Below are positions 18,186 through 26,856 of a DNA stretch of 64,000 nucleotides, in pieces. The notes under the pieces were generated by a model, which saw nothing but the letters and a program-made list of their open reading frames with translations, had not been told where the DNA came from and made no database searches. Position 1 is the stretch's first letter; every line of letters begins with the position of its first letter. The stretch spans positions 2,976,001-3,040,000 of the forward strand of contig NZ_OZ156465.1 in NCBI RefSeq assembly GCF_964212655.1. The letters run 5' to 3'. A program made the position numbers and the translations under genes. The stretch comes from Candidatus Thiodiazotropha sp. LNASS1 (lineage in GTDB: Bacteria > Pseudomonadota > Gammaproteobacteria > Chromatiales > Chromatiaceae).

Positions 18186-19712
18186 ATGGCAAACAAAAGT
18201 CTCGGCAATCCGTTTGATGCGGATACCGATCTTCAGCACGGTCCTGCGTGCAACTGCCCCATCTGTGTTTTTCAGAAGGAGCAGATCCAGAGTAACTACG
18301 AATGCAGTGAAACCGAGTTGACCGAGCGATTGGAACGGGTGGTCTTTGAAGGCATCGCCACACCCGGGATGCATGAGTTGGCGGCTGCGGAACAGGCCGA
18401 GATCGCTGTCGACGAATCAGCGCAGACGGCAGTTGAGGATCCCAATCCTCTCGAGAGCTCCGAAGATGTCCTGGACCGGGTCGTCGAGAGTGCGGTGGTG
18501 CGTGGCATCTTCGGACACGACGATATGAGCCGCAGGGATTTTATGCGCCTGGTGGGTGGTGGCGCCTTCGCAGCCATGCTCGGCAGCATGCTGCCCATGG
18601 ATGAGGTCAAAGCGGCAATCAAGGACAATCTGGGCAAACCGGAAAAGTCGAAGCTGAAGGTCGGATTCGTGCCGATCACCTGCGCCACGCCTATCATCAT
18701 GGCTCATCCCATGGGCTTCTATGCCAAATACGGCCTGGATGTGGACGTCATCAAAACGGCTGGATGGGCGGTGGCCCGGGATAAATCCTTGGCCAAGGAG
18801 TATGACGCCAGCCACATGCTGACGCCGATGCCACTGGCCATCACCATGGGTTCCGGCTCCACGGCGGTACCATTCCGTATGCCTGCGGTAGAGAATATCA
18901 ACGGCCAGGCCATCGTGCTGCACGTCAAACACAAGGATAAACGCGATCCTAAGGATTGGAAGGGCTTCAAATTCGGTGTGCCGTTCGACTACTCCATGCA
19001 TAACTTCCTGTTGCGTTACTACGTGGCGGAACACGGCATCGATCCTGACAAGGATATACAGATCCGTGTGGTACCGCCGCCGGAAATGGTGGCTAACCTG
19101 CGGGCCGGCAATCTGGACGGTTACCTGTCGCCGGATCCATTCAACCAGCGGGCGGTATGGGAGAAGGTGGGATTCATTCACACCCTCACCAAGGATATCT
19201 GGCCGGGCCATCCGTGCTGCGCTTTTGCCTGCTCCGAGGAGTTCGCCACCACTCTGCCGAACACCTACGCGGCGTTGCTGAAGTCCATAGTGGATGCCAC
19301 CGCCTACTCCTCAAAGCATGAAAATCGCAAGGAGATATCTAAGGCCATCGCACCAAAGAACTATCTCAATCAGCCGGTGCCTGTTATCGAACAGGTGTTG
19401 ACCGGTAAATACGCAGATGGTTTGGGTAAGGTGCATAACGTCCCAGATCGAATCGATTTCGACCCCTTCCCATGGCACTCCATGGCGGTCTGGATCCTGA
19501 CCCAGATGAAGCGTTGGGGCTATGTGAAAGGGAATGTGGATTACAAGAAGATCGCGGAAGAGGTCTATCTGGCCTCCGATGCGGGACGCATGATGAAGGA
19601 GCTGGGTTATCCGGTACCGGATCATACCTATGAGTCCTACGAAATTATGGGTAAGGCGTTCGATCCGGCCAAACCCGACGCATATGTCCAGAGCTTCGCC
19701 ATTAAACGTTAG
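18186..19712 (+). CDS. Cyanate/nitrate-type ABC transporter substrate-binding protein (NrtA/CynA family), Tat signal
   Basis: The core from about residue 150 (LKVGFVPITCATPIIMAHPMG) is a NrtA/CmpA/CynA-family periplasmic binding protein, which captures small anions such as nitrate, bicarbonate or cyanate. Because cynS is in the same operon, cyanate is the likely ligand; the sequence alone does not prove this. A twin-arginine motif, SRRDFM, with a following hydrophobic stretch (GGGAFAAMLGSML) lies at about 115-135. It is preceded by an unusual 114-residue amino-terminal region containing HGPACNCPICVFQ near residue 20. ATG 18186 follows AAGGGG and is preferred over TTG 18156. The gene is the first of the operon. 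A stem-loop after it may favour high binding-protein levels. Confidence 0.85.
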   Translation: MANKSLGNPFDADTDLQHGPACNCPICVFQKEQIQSNYECSETELTERLERVVFEGIATPGMHELAAAEQAEIAVDESAQTAVEDPNPLESSEDVLDRVVESAVVRGIFGHDDMSRRDFMRLVGGGAFAAMLGSMLPMDEVKAAIKDNLGKPEKSKLKVGFVPITCATPIIMAHPMGFYAKYGLDVDVIKTAGWAVARDKSLAKEYDASHMLTPMPLAITMGSGSTAVPFRMPAVENINGQAIVLHVKHKDKRDPKDWKGFKFGVPFDYSMHNFLLRYYVAEHGIDPDKDIQIRVVPPPEMVANLRAGNLDGYLSPDPFNQRAVWEKVGFIHTLTKDIWPGHPCCAFACSEEFATTLPNTYAALLKSIVDATAYSSKHENRKEISKAIAPKNYLNQPVPVIEQVLTGKYADGLGKVHNVPDRIDFDPFPWHSMAVWILTQMKRWGYVKGNVDYKKIAEEVYLASDAGRMMKELGYPVPDHTYESYEIMGKAFDPAKPDAYVQSFAIKR

Positions 19713-19725
19713 ACCGTGAGTCGGC

Positions 19726-19755
19726 GGGGTCGGGGGGTCTCTTCCACCCGGCCCC
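19726..19755 (+). terminator. Intercistronic hairpin between binding-protein and permease genes
   Basis: GGGGTCGGG at 19726-19734 pairs with CCCGGCCCC at 19747-19755 (eight Watson-Crick pairs and one U-G). No T-run follows. It probably attenuates or stabilises the message so that the binding protein exceeds the membrane components, as in other ABC operons. Confidence 0.5.
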
Positions 19756-19783
19756 TTAACAAAACAGAGGGGAAACCGAAGTT

Positions 19784-20614
19784 ATGCTGCAGTCTCTAAA
19801 CATGCGAGCCACAGTGCTGGCCGTCACTTTCCTGGCCGTCATGCTCGGCCTCTGGGAAATGGCCAATCAAGCGCCGCAAGCGAAGAAGGCATTGACCGAA
19901 TATGAGATCCTCATGGGCGGTGCCGACCAGGAGGCGCGAGTACCGCCACCGTCCAAGGTCATTGGTCTGGCAGTGGATGAATTGTCCGATCCCTTCTACG
20001 ACAAGGGTCCCAATGACAAGGGTATCGGCATCCAGCTTGGCTACTCCATCTATCGGGTCCTGGCCGGTTACTTCATGGCGGCCGTTATCGCCATACCGGT
20101 CGGCTTCCTGATCGGCATGTCGCCGTTGATCCAAAAGGCATTGAATCCCTTCATTCAGGTGTTGCGTCCCATCTCACCGCTGGCCTGGATGCCGCTGGCC
20201 CTTTTTATCATCAAGGATTCGGAGGCCAGCTCTATCTTTGTTATTTTCATCTGTTCCATCTGGCCGATGTTGATCAACACGGCTTTCGGCGTGGCCAATG
20301 TGCGCAAGGACTGGCTGAATGTGGCCCGTACACATGAGCTGTCGCCCGTGCGTACCGCATTCACCGTGATCCTGCCGGCGGCGGCACCCACAATTCTCAC
20401 CGGCATGCGTATCTCCATCGGCATCGCCTGGTTGGTCATCGTCGCTGCCGAGATGCTGGTGGGTGGCACGGGGATCGGGTATTACGTGTGGAACGAGTGG
20501 AACAACCTCGATCTCACCAGCGTTATTTTCTCCATTCTGATGATCGGTATCGTAGGCATGCTGCTAGATATGGCGTTGTCCGGTGCCACCCGTCTGGTCA
20601 CCTATAAGGAATAA
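19784..20614 (+). CDS. ABC transporter permease, NrtB/CynB/SsuC family
   Basis: The 276-residue inner-membrane protein has about six hydrophobic segments. One of the first is MRATVLAVTFLAVMLGLWEMA; others lie near 85-110, 140-170, 205-230 and 240-265. The conserved ABC-permease (EAA) loop reads ARTHELSPVRTAFTVILPAA, about 90 residues from the end. It belongs to the nitrate/sulfonate/cyanate permease family and would form the channel for the preceding binding protein and the following ATPase. GAGGGG precedes ATG 19784. The stop codon is 7 bp before the ATPase start, consistent with one transcript. Confidence 0.9.
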   Translation: MLQSLNMRATVLAVTFLAVMLGLWEMANQAPQAKKALTEYEILMGGADQEARVPPPSKVIGLAVDELSDPFYDKGPNDKGIGIQLGYSIYRVLAGYFMAAVIAIPVGFLIGMSPLIQKALNPFIQVLRPISPLAWMPLALFIIKDSEASSIFVIFICSIWPMLINTAFGVANVRKDWLNVARTHELSPVRTAFTVILPAAAPTILTGMRISIGIAWLVIVAAEMLVGGTGIGYYVWNEWNNLDLTSVIFSILMIGIVGMLLDMALSGATRLVTYKE

Positions 20615-20621
20615 CGAACCT

Positions 20622-21578
20622 ATGACAACAAAACATTTTTTTGTCGAGGCGGAAAACCTTTCCAAACGATTCAAGACCAAGGATGGGGAGTTAACGGTAT
20701 TCGAGAATGCCAATTTCGGCATTCATAAGGGTGAGTTCGTCTGCATAATCGGCCACTCCGGGTGCGGTAAGTCCACCATCATGAATATCCTGGCCGGCCT
20801 TGACGGCGCCAGCGACGGCGTCCTGTTCATGGACAGCAAAGAGGTGGGAGGTCCGGCCTTGGAACGGGGTGTTGTATTCCAGAACTATAGCCTGCTGCCC
20901 TGGCTGAGCGCCCTCAAAAACGTCACATTCGGGGTACGCGCCCGCTGGCCCCAGTGGAGCCGCGAGCAGGTGCGGGAACATGCCTATAAATATCTGCAGA
21001 TGGTGGGCCTGGGGGATGGCGCTGAGGAACGCAAACCGTACGAACTCTCCGGTGGTATGCGCCAGCGGGTCTCCATCGCCCGCGCCTTTGCCATAGAGCC
21101 CAAACTGTTGCTGCTGGATGAGCCTTTTGGGGCGCTGGATGCGCTGACACGCGGCAATATCCAGGATGAGCTGCTGAAGATCTGGAACGAGACCCATCAA
21201 ACGGTGTTCATGATTACTCATGACGTAGACGAGGCGATCCTGCTGGCCGATCGCATATTGCTGATGACCAACGGTCCCTATGCGCGTATCGCCGAATCGG
21301 TGAAGGTGGCTATCCCGAGACCCCGGGACCGCACCTCGATCATCCACGACCCGGCTTACTACCCGATTCGCAATCATTTGGTGGATTTCCTGGTCATGCG
21401 ATCCAAGGAGCTTGCAGGTGCTCCTGTCGCTGAGCGGAAGACACAGGACGAGAGTGGTAAGCCGGATGGTTATATCAGGGTGTTTCCGGAAGAGGTCAAC
21501 CCGGCCCGGGGAATTTGTACCGTGCAGGACGCACAGACAGTGAATCGGTATGCAGACAAGGAGCGCGTAACAGTATGA
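20622..21578 (+). CDS. ABC transporter ATP-binding protein, NrtD/CynD family
   Basis: The 318-residue ATPase has Walker [10 protein letters not shown] (about residue 46), a Q-loop with FQNYSLLPW, the signature [10 protein letters not shown], Walker [13 protein letters not shown] and the switch His in MITHDVDEA. It would power uptake by the adjoining permease. About 60 residues follow the usual end of the ATPase domain; their role is unknown. ATG 20622 is preferred to an upstream in-frame ATG inside the permease gene because AAGGA lies just ahead. The stop codon overlaps the next start as ATGA, indicating translational coupling to the GTPase. Confidence 0.93.
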   Translation: MTTKHFFVEAENLSKRFKTKDGELTVFENANFGIHKGEFVCIIGHSGCGKSTIMNILAGLDGASDGVLFMDSKEVGGPALERGVVFQNYSLLPWLSALKNVTFGVRARWPQWSREQVREHAYKYLQMVGLGDGAEERKPYELSGGMRQRVSIARAFAIEPKLLLLDEPFGALDALTRGNIQDELLKIWNETHQTVFMITHDVDEAILLADRILLMTNGPYARIAESVKVAIPRPRDRTSIIHDPAYYPIRNHLVDFLVMRSKELAGAPVAERKTQDESGKPDGYIRVFPEEVNPARGICTVQDAQTVNRYADKERVTV

Positions 21579-22966
21579 CAGCTTGTCTCCAGGAAACCTG
21601 TAACGAACACAGCAACGGCACAACGTCGGTTGAACGCGATGGGCGTGTGCCGGTAACGGTGTTGACCGGATTTCTCGGTTCAGGAAAGACTACCCTGTTG
21701 AACCGGATTCTCACGGAGCAACATGGAAAACGTATCGCGGTCATCGAGAACGAATACGGCGAGATCGGTATTGACCATGAGCTGGTGGTTCAGTCCGACG
21801 AAGAGATCTTCGAGATGAACAACGGTTGCATCTGCTGCACGGTGCGGGGTGACCTGATCCGCATCCTGGGCCGTCTGATGCGCCGCAAGCACAAGTTCGA
21901 CCACATCCTTATCGAGACCACCGGTATGGCTGACCCAGGTCCGGTGGCCCAGACCTTCTTCATGGACGAGGAGATGAAGGAGAAACTGCGCCTGGATGCC
22001 ATCGTCACCCTGGTGGATGCCAAGCATGTGGCGCAGCATCTGGACGAGTCTGACGAGTGCGAGGCGCAACTGGCTTTTGCCGATGTGGTCCTCGTTAATA
22101 AAACGGACCTGGTTAGTGCCGAGGCGTTGAGCACGCTCACTGAGGCCATACAGGGTCGTAACCGCCTGGCGCGAATCTATCAGACACAACATGGTGTTAT
22201 CGATCTGGATCGGATTATGGGTATCCGCGCCTTTGATCTGGAGGCCAAGCTCGAGGAGATCCCCTCTTTCCTGCAAGAGGAACTCCCCTTCGAGTGGTCC
22301 GGCATCTTCTCTTTGCAGGTGGGTGATTACGAATTGAGTTTCCAGCCGGGTCCCGATCCCGCCATCGATGTTGTGTTGGGGGCGATTGAAGATGGGCAAA
22401 GTTTCGAAGATTGGAAGCACAGCAGTATCCTGCTCTATTCCGATGACACGGCGCCACTGACCGAAACCGGTCTCACCCCGGCTAAAGCCCTCTATCGACT
22501 GCAGGTGGACTCAGTGTCAGGCAGTCGGTATCGGATTTGCATACCCAGGCCTGGTCGTTATGTGCTGTTCACCCAACATCTACCCCAAGAGTTCTCCATG
22601 GCTCTGTCTCTGAACGGTCAACCGGTCTTGGCCGAAATCCAACAGGAGCATGCGAGCCCCCACAGTCACGATGAGACAGTGGGTTCGGTGGGCCTGCACC
22701 TGGCGGGGGATCTGGATCAGGAAAGGTTCGAACGTTGGGTGGTCTCCCTGTTGCGACGCAAGGGTCCCGACATCTTTCGTTTCAAGGGAATCCTGGCCCT
22801 GGCGGGTAAGCCTGAGCGCTTCGTGTTCCAGGGGGTTCATATGTTGTTCGATGGAAAGTTCGGTCGGCCATGGAGCAGTGAAATGCGTCAAAGCCAGATG
22901 ATCTTCATCGGACGGCAGCTGGATCGCGCGGAGCTCGAAACGGGATTGGCCTCATGCAAGGCTTGA
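21575..22966 (+). CDS. COG0523 (CobW/HypB-like) GTPase, probable metallochaperone
   Basis: G3E-family GTPases of this group load or traffic metals such as Zn, Co or Fe, often for a neighbouring enzyme. Here the P-loop is [11 protein letters not shown] (about residue 32), followed by [10 protein letters not shown], the diagnostic CxCC metal site in NGCICCTV (about residue 88), TTGMADPGP and the base-recognition motif NKTD. The carboxy-terminal CobW_C domain ends near FDGKFGRPW, and HASPHSHDE offers possible His ligands. At 464 residues it is longer than the usual 320-400 because of extra sequence between GTPase and C domains. The start overlaps the ATPase stop (ATGA). Similar GTPases accompany nitrile hydratase genes. 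Cyanase needs no metal, so the client here is unclear. Confidence 0.9.
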   Translation: MTACLQETCNEHSNGTTSVERDGRVPVTVLTGFLGSGKTTLLNRILTEQHGKRIAVIENEYGEIGIDHELVVQSDEEIFEMNNGCICCTVRGDLIRILGRLMRRKHKFDHILIETTGMADPGPVAQTFFMDEEMKEKLRLDAIVTLVDAKHVAQHLDESDECEAQLAFADVVLVNKTDLVSAEALSTLTEAIQGRNRLARIYQTQHGVIDLDRIMGIRAFDLEAKLEEIPSFLQEELPFEWSGIFSLQVGDYELSFQPGPDPAIDVVLGAIEDGQSFEDWKHSSILLYSDDTAPLTETGLTPAKALYRLQVDSVSGSRYRICIPRPGRYVLFTQHLPQEFSMALSLNGQPVLAEIQQEHASPHSHDETVGSVGLHLAGDLDQERFERWVVSLLRRKGPDIFRFKGILALAGKPERFVFQGVHMLFDGKFGRPWSSEMRQSQMIFIGRQLDRAELETGLASCKA

Positions 22967-22968
22967 GC

Positions 22969-23994
22969 ATGGCAACTCCTGTGGCGAATAGCGCTGAGCT
23001 GGCCTGGGCTACAGTCCTGGGTGAAAGCGTTGCCGATATCGCCTGGTTGCCCTCTGGTGAAAGGCTGTTTGCCGGTACCGCGGAGGGTGAACTGTGCGGT
23101 TACCAGGCAGACGCGGATTGCAGATTCCGCATCCAAGCCCACCAACGAGGTCTTACACGGATCTCTCCTTGTCCCCTGGGTAAGACAATCGCGACCACCG
23201 GTGAGGATGGTGGGGTGCTGCTTTGGTGGGCAGATACTGGTGAACGCATGCAGATCCTGGCGCGAGATCATGATTGGGCCGAGCATCTGGCCTGGTCTCC
23301 TGATGGCAAGACATTGGCCGGTGCGGCCGGTTCACGGCTCTATCTTCGCGATGCGGACGGCCGTACCAGCGAACTGGATGGGCATCCGGGGAATGTGGCG
23401 GCCATGGCCTGGGCGCCCAAGGGTCGCAAGTTGGCGACCGCCACCAACAAAGGGGTCTATCTATGGAATGTCGGCAGCCGGCAGCCGATACAGGTGTTGA
23501 GTTTTCCCGGCGCTGCTGTCTCCCTTGACTGGAGCCACAACGGTCGCGCCCTGGCGGTGGGGACCCAGGATGGTTTCCTCTACATCAGACTGCAGTTAGC
23601 CGGTTCCATACCGCGCCAACTCAGCATGAGTGGATATTCCGGCAAGGTCACTGGGCTTAGCTGGCACCCCAAACGTCTTCGTGTCGCCACCTGTGGCGGC
23701 AGTGATGTGGTGTTATGGGAACTGGATGCCACCAAGGGTAAACGACACGCGACCCTGTTACGGCGTCACTGTCATACCGTAACCATCCTCACTTACAGTC
23801 CTGACGGAAACCTGCTTGCCAGCGCGGATCGCCACGGCAGGCTCTGTATTTGGGATGAGGATGGCCTGGTGGCATTCGAGATGGAACTGGATACTGAGAT
23901 TACTTCAATGGCCTGGCATCCCGGCGCCCAGCGGTTGGCCGTGGGAAGCGTCGATGGTGTGCTGCGCCTGTTTATCCTGGGGGAGCAGCGATGA
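22969..23994 (+). CDS. WD40-repeat protein coupled to the COG0523 GTPase
   Basis: The 341-residue protein consists of about seven WD40-type repeats. Typical blade phrases are AWSPDGKTLAGA, AWAPKGRKLATA, SWHPKRLRVATCGG, YSPDGNLLASA and AWHPGAQRLAVG. It should fold as one beta-propeller and act as a protein-protein scaffold in the cytoplasm; no signal peptide is present. I chose ATG 22969, with AAGG 8 bases upstream. ATG 22954, which overlaps the GTPase stop, is an alternative. WD40 proteins recur next to COG0523 GTPases in cyanate and nitrile gene clusters, so it probably works with the GTPase. Its exact role is unknown to me. Confidence 0.88.
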   Translation: MATPVANSAELAWATVLGESVADIAWLPSGERLFAGTAEGELCGYQADADCRFRIQAHQRGLTRISPCPLGKTIATTGEDGGVLLWWADTGERMQILARDHDWAEHLAWSPDGKTLAGAAGSRLYLRDADGRTSELDGHPGNVAAMAWAPKGRKLATATNKGVYLWNVGSRQPIQVLSFPGAAVSLDWSHNGRALAVGTQDGFLYIRLQLAGSIPRQLSMSGYSGKVTGLSWHPKRLRVATCGGSDVVLWELDATKGKRHATLLRRHCHTVTILTYSPDGNLLASADRHGRLCIWDEDGLVAFEMELDTEITSMAWHPGAQRLAVGSVDGVLRLFILGEQR

Positions 23995-24032
23995 GCCCCC
24001 TGCCTATTTACTGCTAATCGAGAGAGGAAACC

Positions 24033-24473
24033 ATGAACAAGATCGAGATGACGGAAGCCATCATGACCGCCAAGAGCAAGTCAGGGCTTGGTTGGGAGGC
24101 CATAGCGGGGAAGGTTGGATTGGACCCCGTATTCGTGACGTCCGCCTGCCTGGGTATGAACTCGTTGAAATCGGAATACGCCGACAAGCTTTGTGAGGCA
24201 CTGCAATTGCCGGGTGAGGTATCCACCGCCTTACAGGCCTTTCCCAACAAGAAATGGGATCAGATCGTGCCGACCGACCCGGTTATCTATCGTTGGTACG
24301 AAATCGTCGGTGTTTACGGCGAGACCATCAAGGAGATCATCCATGAGAAGTTCGGAGACGGCATCATGTCCGCCATCGATTTCTCCATGAGCATCGATAA
24401 GGAGGAGAACCCCGCGGGTGACCGGGTTTTGGTCGCCATGAGCGGTAAATTTCTGCCTTACAAGAGCTGGTAA
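24033..24473 (+). CDS. cynS: Cyanase (cyanate hydratase)
   Basis: Cyanase converts cyanate and bicarbonate to carbamate and CO2; carbamate then falls apart to ammonia and CO2. The 146-residue protein has the helical amino-terminal domain and the family-specific core YRWYEIVGVYGETIKEI. The catalytic triad is present: Arg87, Glu90 and Ser113 correspond to E. coli Arg96, Glu99 and Ser122 with a constant offset of nine. The active form is a decamer. A good ribosome-binding site (GAGAGGAAA) precedes ATG 24033, 38 bp after the WD40 gene. It identifies the upstream ABC transporter as a likely cyanate importer and gives the operon its metabolic meaning: a source of nitrogen, and of CO2 for an autotroph. 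Confidence 0.97.
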   Translation: MNKIEMTEAIMTAKSKSGLGWEAIAGKVGLDPVFVTSACLGMNSLKSEYADKLCEALQLPGEVSTALQAFPNKKWDQIVPTDPVIYRWYEIVGVYGETIKEIIHEKFGDGIMSAIDFSMSIDKEENPAGDRVLVAMSGKFLPYKSW

Positions 24474-24575
24474 TGCGATTTTTACCGTGTGTGGAATACC
24501 TGCACCAGCTGATTTGCAGTGTCGCCGAGCCTCGGTTGGGCGACCCTTGAGAGACATGACTAAGAGGTAATAGAT

Positions 24576-25274
24576 ATGCACATCGAACCAGGCGTCGTTC
24601 TCGGCGCAAAAATGGCACTTGGCTATGTGACCGCCGCAGGGGCATTCCTGTATGCGGCAAAGCGTTCCCTGAAAACGATTGAAAAGGACGGGCTCGTTGC
24701 GCTCGCTATCCGGACGTTCATGGCGACGGTGCTGGTGTTCGGCTTTTTCGAGCTTCTGCCGCACTATCCGGTAGGCGTCTCCGAAGTGCACTTCATCCTT
24801 GGTTCGACCCTGTTTCTGATGTTCGGCGCCGCCCCCGCTGCAATTGGTTTGGCCATGGCCCTGATGTTGCAGGGGGTCCTGTTTGCTCCAGCCGACCTGC
24901 CGCAATACGGCATGAATGTCACCACCCTGTTGGTGCCGCTTTTCATGATCGATGTGCTGGCACGCCGTATCATTCCAGCGGAGACCGCATATATGGACAT
25001 TGAATATATGCAGGCGTTCAAGCTATCCATGGTCTATCAAGCGGGTGTCGTGGCTTGGGTGGGATTCTGGGCGGTCTATGGTCAAGGGTTTGGGGCAGAG
25101 AATATAGCGCAGATTGCATCATTCAGCGCCGCGTACATATTGGTTGTGTTGTTTGAGCCGTTGGTTGATCTGGCCGTGCTTGCGGCGGCCAAGTCGATGT
25201 ATCAATTCAAGGACAGCATGCTTTTTCAGTCGCGCCTGTATAAGGCTGCGTGCACGGCGAGCGCAGGATCTTAG
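24576..25274 (+). CDS. CbiM/NikM-like ECF-type membrane protein
   Basis: The 232-residue integral membrane protein starts MHIEPG. In CbiM/NikM metal-specificity components, His2 next to the amino end helps bind Co or Ni, so this start is functionally informative. Six or seven hydrophobic helices follow, and QGVLFAPADLPQYGMNV resembles the CbiM LLxGHGGITTLGANV segment. Such proteins normally work with CbiQ/CbiO partners, which are not present here. AAGAGGTAATAG lies just upstream of the ATG. It follows cynS by about 100 bp on the same strand and probably closes the operon, where it could supply a metal for the COG0523 GTPase or its client. Substrate and partners are unknown. Confidence 0.7.
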   Translation: MHIEPGVVLGAKMALGYVTAAGAFLYAAKRSLKTIEKDGLVALAIRTFMATVLVFGFFELLPHYPVGVSEVHFILGSTLFLMFGAAPAAIGLAMALMLQGVLFAPADLPQYGMNVTTLLVPLFMIDVLARRIIPAETAYMDIEYMQAFKLSMVYQAGVVAWVGFWAVYGQGFGAENIAQIASFSAAYILVVLFEPLVDLAVLAAAKSMYQFKDSMLFQSRLYKAACTASAGS

Positions 25275-25294
25275 ACTGCCCCACCCGGGACTGG

Positions 25295-25320
25295 CGGCGG
25301 CATCTTTTATGTTGCCGCCG
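25295..25320 (+). terminator. Hairpin at the end of the cyanate operon
   Basis: CGGCGGCA at 25295-25302 pairs with TGCCGCCG at 25313-25320 around a 10-base loop containing TTTTA, 21 bp after the last stop codon. No T-run follows. Confidence 0.55.
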
Positions 25321-25424
25321 TCAGCGGGGGTTGTGCTCGATATTTGTCGCTTAAATCCTTATTTGCCTCTGGTTGAGAGTATTGTTAGTGTATGGGGTGT
25401 TGACTACCAAATGACTGACTCATC

Positions 25425-26462
25425 ATGGAATCCAGGTATAGGGAAACGCCTGTAAGGGAATCGCTTCATTCTTACAGCCCGCATCGCTTTTTTGATACTA
25501 ATCATGTATTTGCCAAGTCGGCCAAACGCCGGTTGGCGGTAATTCTACCCTGCTACAACGAACAAGCGGCGATCGCAAGGGTCGTCACGGATTTCCGTCA
25601 GGCCCTGCCCGAGGCCGTCATATATGTCTTCGATAACAGTTCGACCGACGGGACGGCGGATAAGGCGCGAAAAGCGGGTGCAATCGTTCGGCAGGTCAAC
25701 CTGCCCGGCAAGGGCAATGTGGTAAGGCGCATGTTCGCTGATGTGGACGCCGATATTTACATCATGGCGGACGGTGATGCCACCTACCATGCTGCGAGTG
25801 CGCCATCGATGATACGGAAACTGTTGCACGATAACCTGGACATGGTCGTCGGCGTTCGCACTCACCAATCCAGTGAGGCGTACAGAAGAGGCCACAAATC
25901 AGGTAACCGCTTGCTGACCAGCACGACTACCAGCATATTCGGCAGCGGATTCACCGATATGCTGTCGGGGTATCGGGTATTTTCACGCCGTTTCGTCAAA
26001 TCCTTTCCCGCCATGTCCCAGGGCTTCGAAATTGAGACTGAGCTTGCCATTCATGCACTCGAGTTGCGTATGCCATGCGGTGAAGTGAGTACACCCTATG
26101 GTACCAGGCCGGAAGAGTCGGAAAGCAAGCTACGAACCTATTCCGATGGATTTCGTATTCTCAAAACGATTATCAAATTATTCGCCATGGAACGTCCGTT
26201 ACGCTTTTACGGTTTGATTGCGCTTGGTTTTATCGTGTCTGCGATTATCCTGGCTGTGCCGATTGTGGTCACCTATTTGGAAACCGGGATGGTACCGAGG
26301 TTTCCGACAGCGATTCTGAGCACAGGTTTGGTTATTACGGGAGCAATCGGTTTTATTACCGGGCTCATCCTGGAGACGGTCACCGTGGGCAGGCGGGAGA
26401 TAAAGCAGCTGCACTATCTGTCCATGCCGCCTGTTTCCAGCATGAGTATGAATGAAGACTAG
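25425..26462 (+). CDS. Family 2 glycosyltransferase, GtrB/DPM1-like, with membrane tail
   Basis: The cytoplasmic catalytic domain begins RLAVILPCYNEQAAI (about residue 36) and has the nucleotide-sugar Asp in VFDNSSTDGT and the DxD-like ADGDATY. LSGYRVFSRRF fits the polyprenyl-phosphate glycosyltransferase group. Two membrane helices at about 260-285 and 300-325 anchor it. It probably transfers a sugar from a nucleotide to undecaprenyl phosphate. GtrA follows 3 bp downstream and a polytopic transferase comes next, so the three resemble O-antigen-modifying gtr sets. The start lacks a clear ribosome-binding site, but no other Met exists before the catalytic domain. Confidence 0.88.
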   Translation: MESRYRETPVRESLHSYSPHRFFDTNHVFAKSAKRRLAVILPCYNEQAAIARVVTDFRQALPEAVIYVFDNSSTDGTADKARKAGAIVRQVNLPGKGNVVRRMFADVDADIYIMADGDATYHAASAPSMIRKLLHDNLDMVVGVRTHQSSEAYRRGHKSGNRLLTSTTTSIFGSGFTDMLSGYRVFSRRFVKSFPAMSQGFEIETELAIHALELRMPCGEVSTPYGTRPEESESKLRTYSDGFRILKTIIKLFAMERPLRFYGLIALGFIVSAIILAVPIVVTYLETGMVPRFPTAILSTGLVITGAIGFITGLILETVTVGRREIKQLHYLSMPPVSSMSMNED

Positions 26463-26465
26463 GCC

Positions 26466-26849
26466 ATGAAACAGTTCGGTATGTTCGCGGTAGCCGGGAC
26501 CATCGGCTATCTTGTCGATGTCGCTGTGCTATTACTGTGCAACCTGGTTATGGGGCCGCATATTGGGCGCCTTGTTTCATTCAGTGCCGCTGTCGTGACA
26601 ACCTGGCTCATTAATAGAAAGCATACATTTTCAAATTCTGGGGATGCGCCATTGCGGCGTGAGTTTTCCCGCTATTTCACGACATCGATAGGTGGCGGTG
26701 CGGTAAATCTCTTAAGCTATTCGGCGGTAGTGAATGCATTGGATCTTTCGTCGGTCTGGTTGCCACTTGCGGTCGCGTTCGGTTCCCTGTCAGGTATGAC
26801 GGTAAACTTTCTGCTTGCCAAGCACTTTGTATTTACTTATCCCAAGTAA
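26466..26849 (+). CDS. GtrA family membrane protein (putative lipid-linked sugar flippase)
   Basis: This 127-residue protein has four predicted membrane helices (near 5-25, 35-55, 70-90 and 100-122) and the GtrA hallmarks AVAGTIGYLVDV, TWLINRKHTF and LSGMTVNFLLAKHFVF. GtrA proteins are thought to move polyprenyl-phosphate sugars across the inner membrane. It starts 3 bp after the GT2 gene stops, in the order GT2, GtrA, transferase, consistent with one transcript and one pathway. Confidence 0.9.
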   Translation: MKQFGMFAVAGTIGYLVDVAVLLLCNLVMGPHIGRLVSFSAAVVTTWLINRKHTFSNSGDAPLRREFSRYFTTSIGGGAVNLLSYSAVVNALDLSSVWLPLAVAFGSLSGMTVNFLLAKHFVFTYPK

Positions 26850-26856
26850 GTTATGT

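Noticed and set aside
18186-23994. Nitrate transporter (nrtABD) assignment
   Set aside because: The family covers nitrate, bicarbonate, taurine and cyanate; cynS in the operon makes cyanate more likely, and no nitrate or nitrite reductase gene adjoins.
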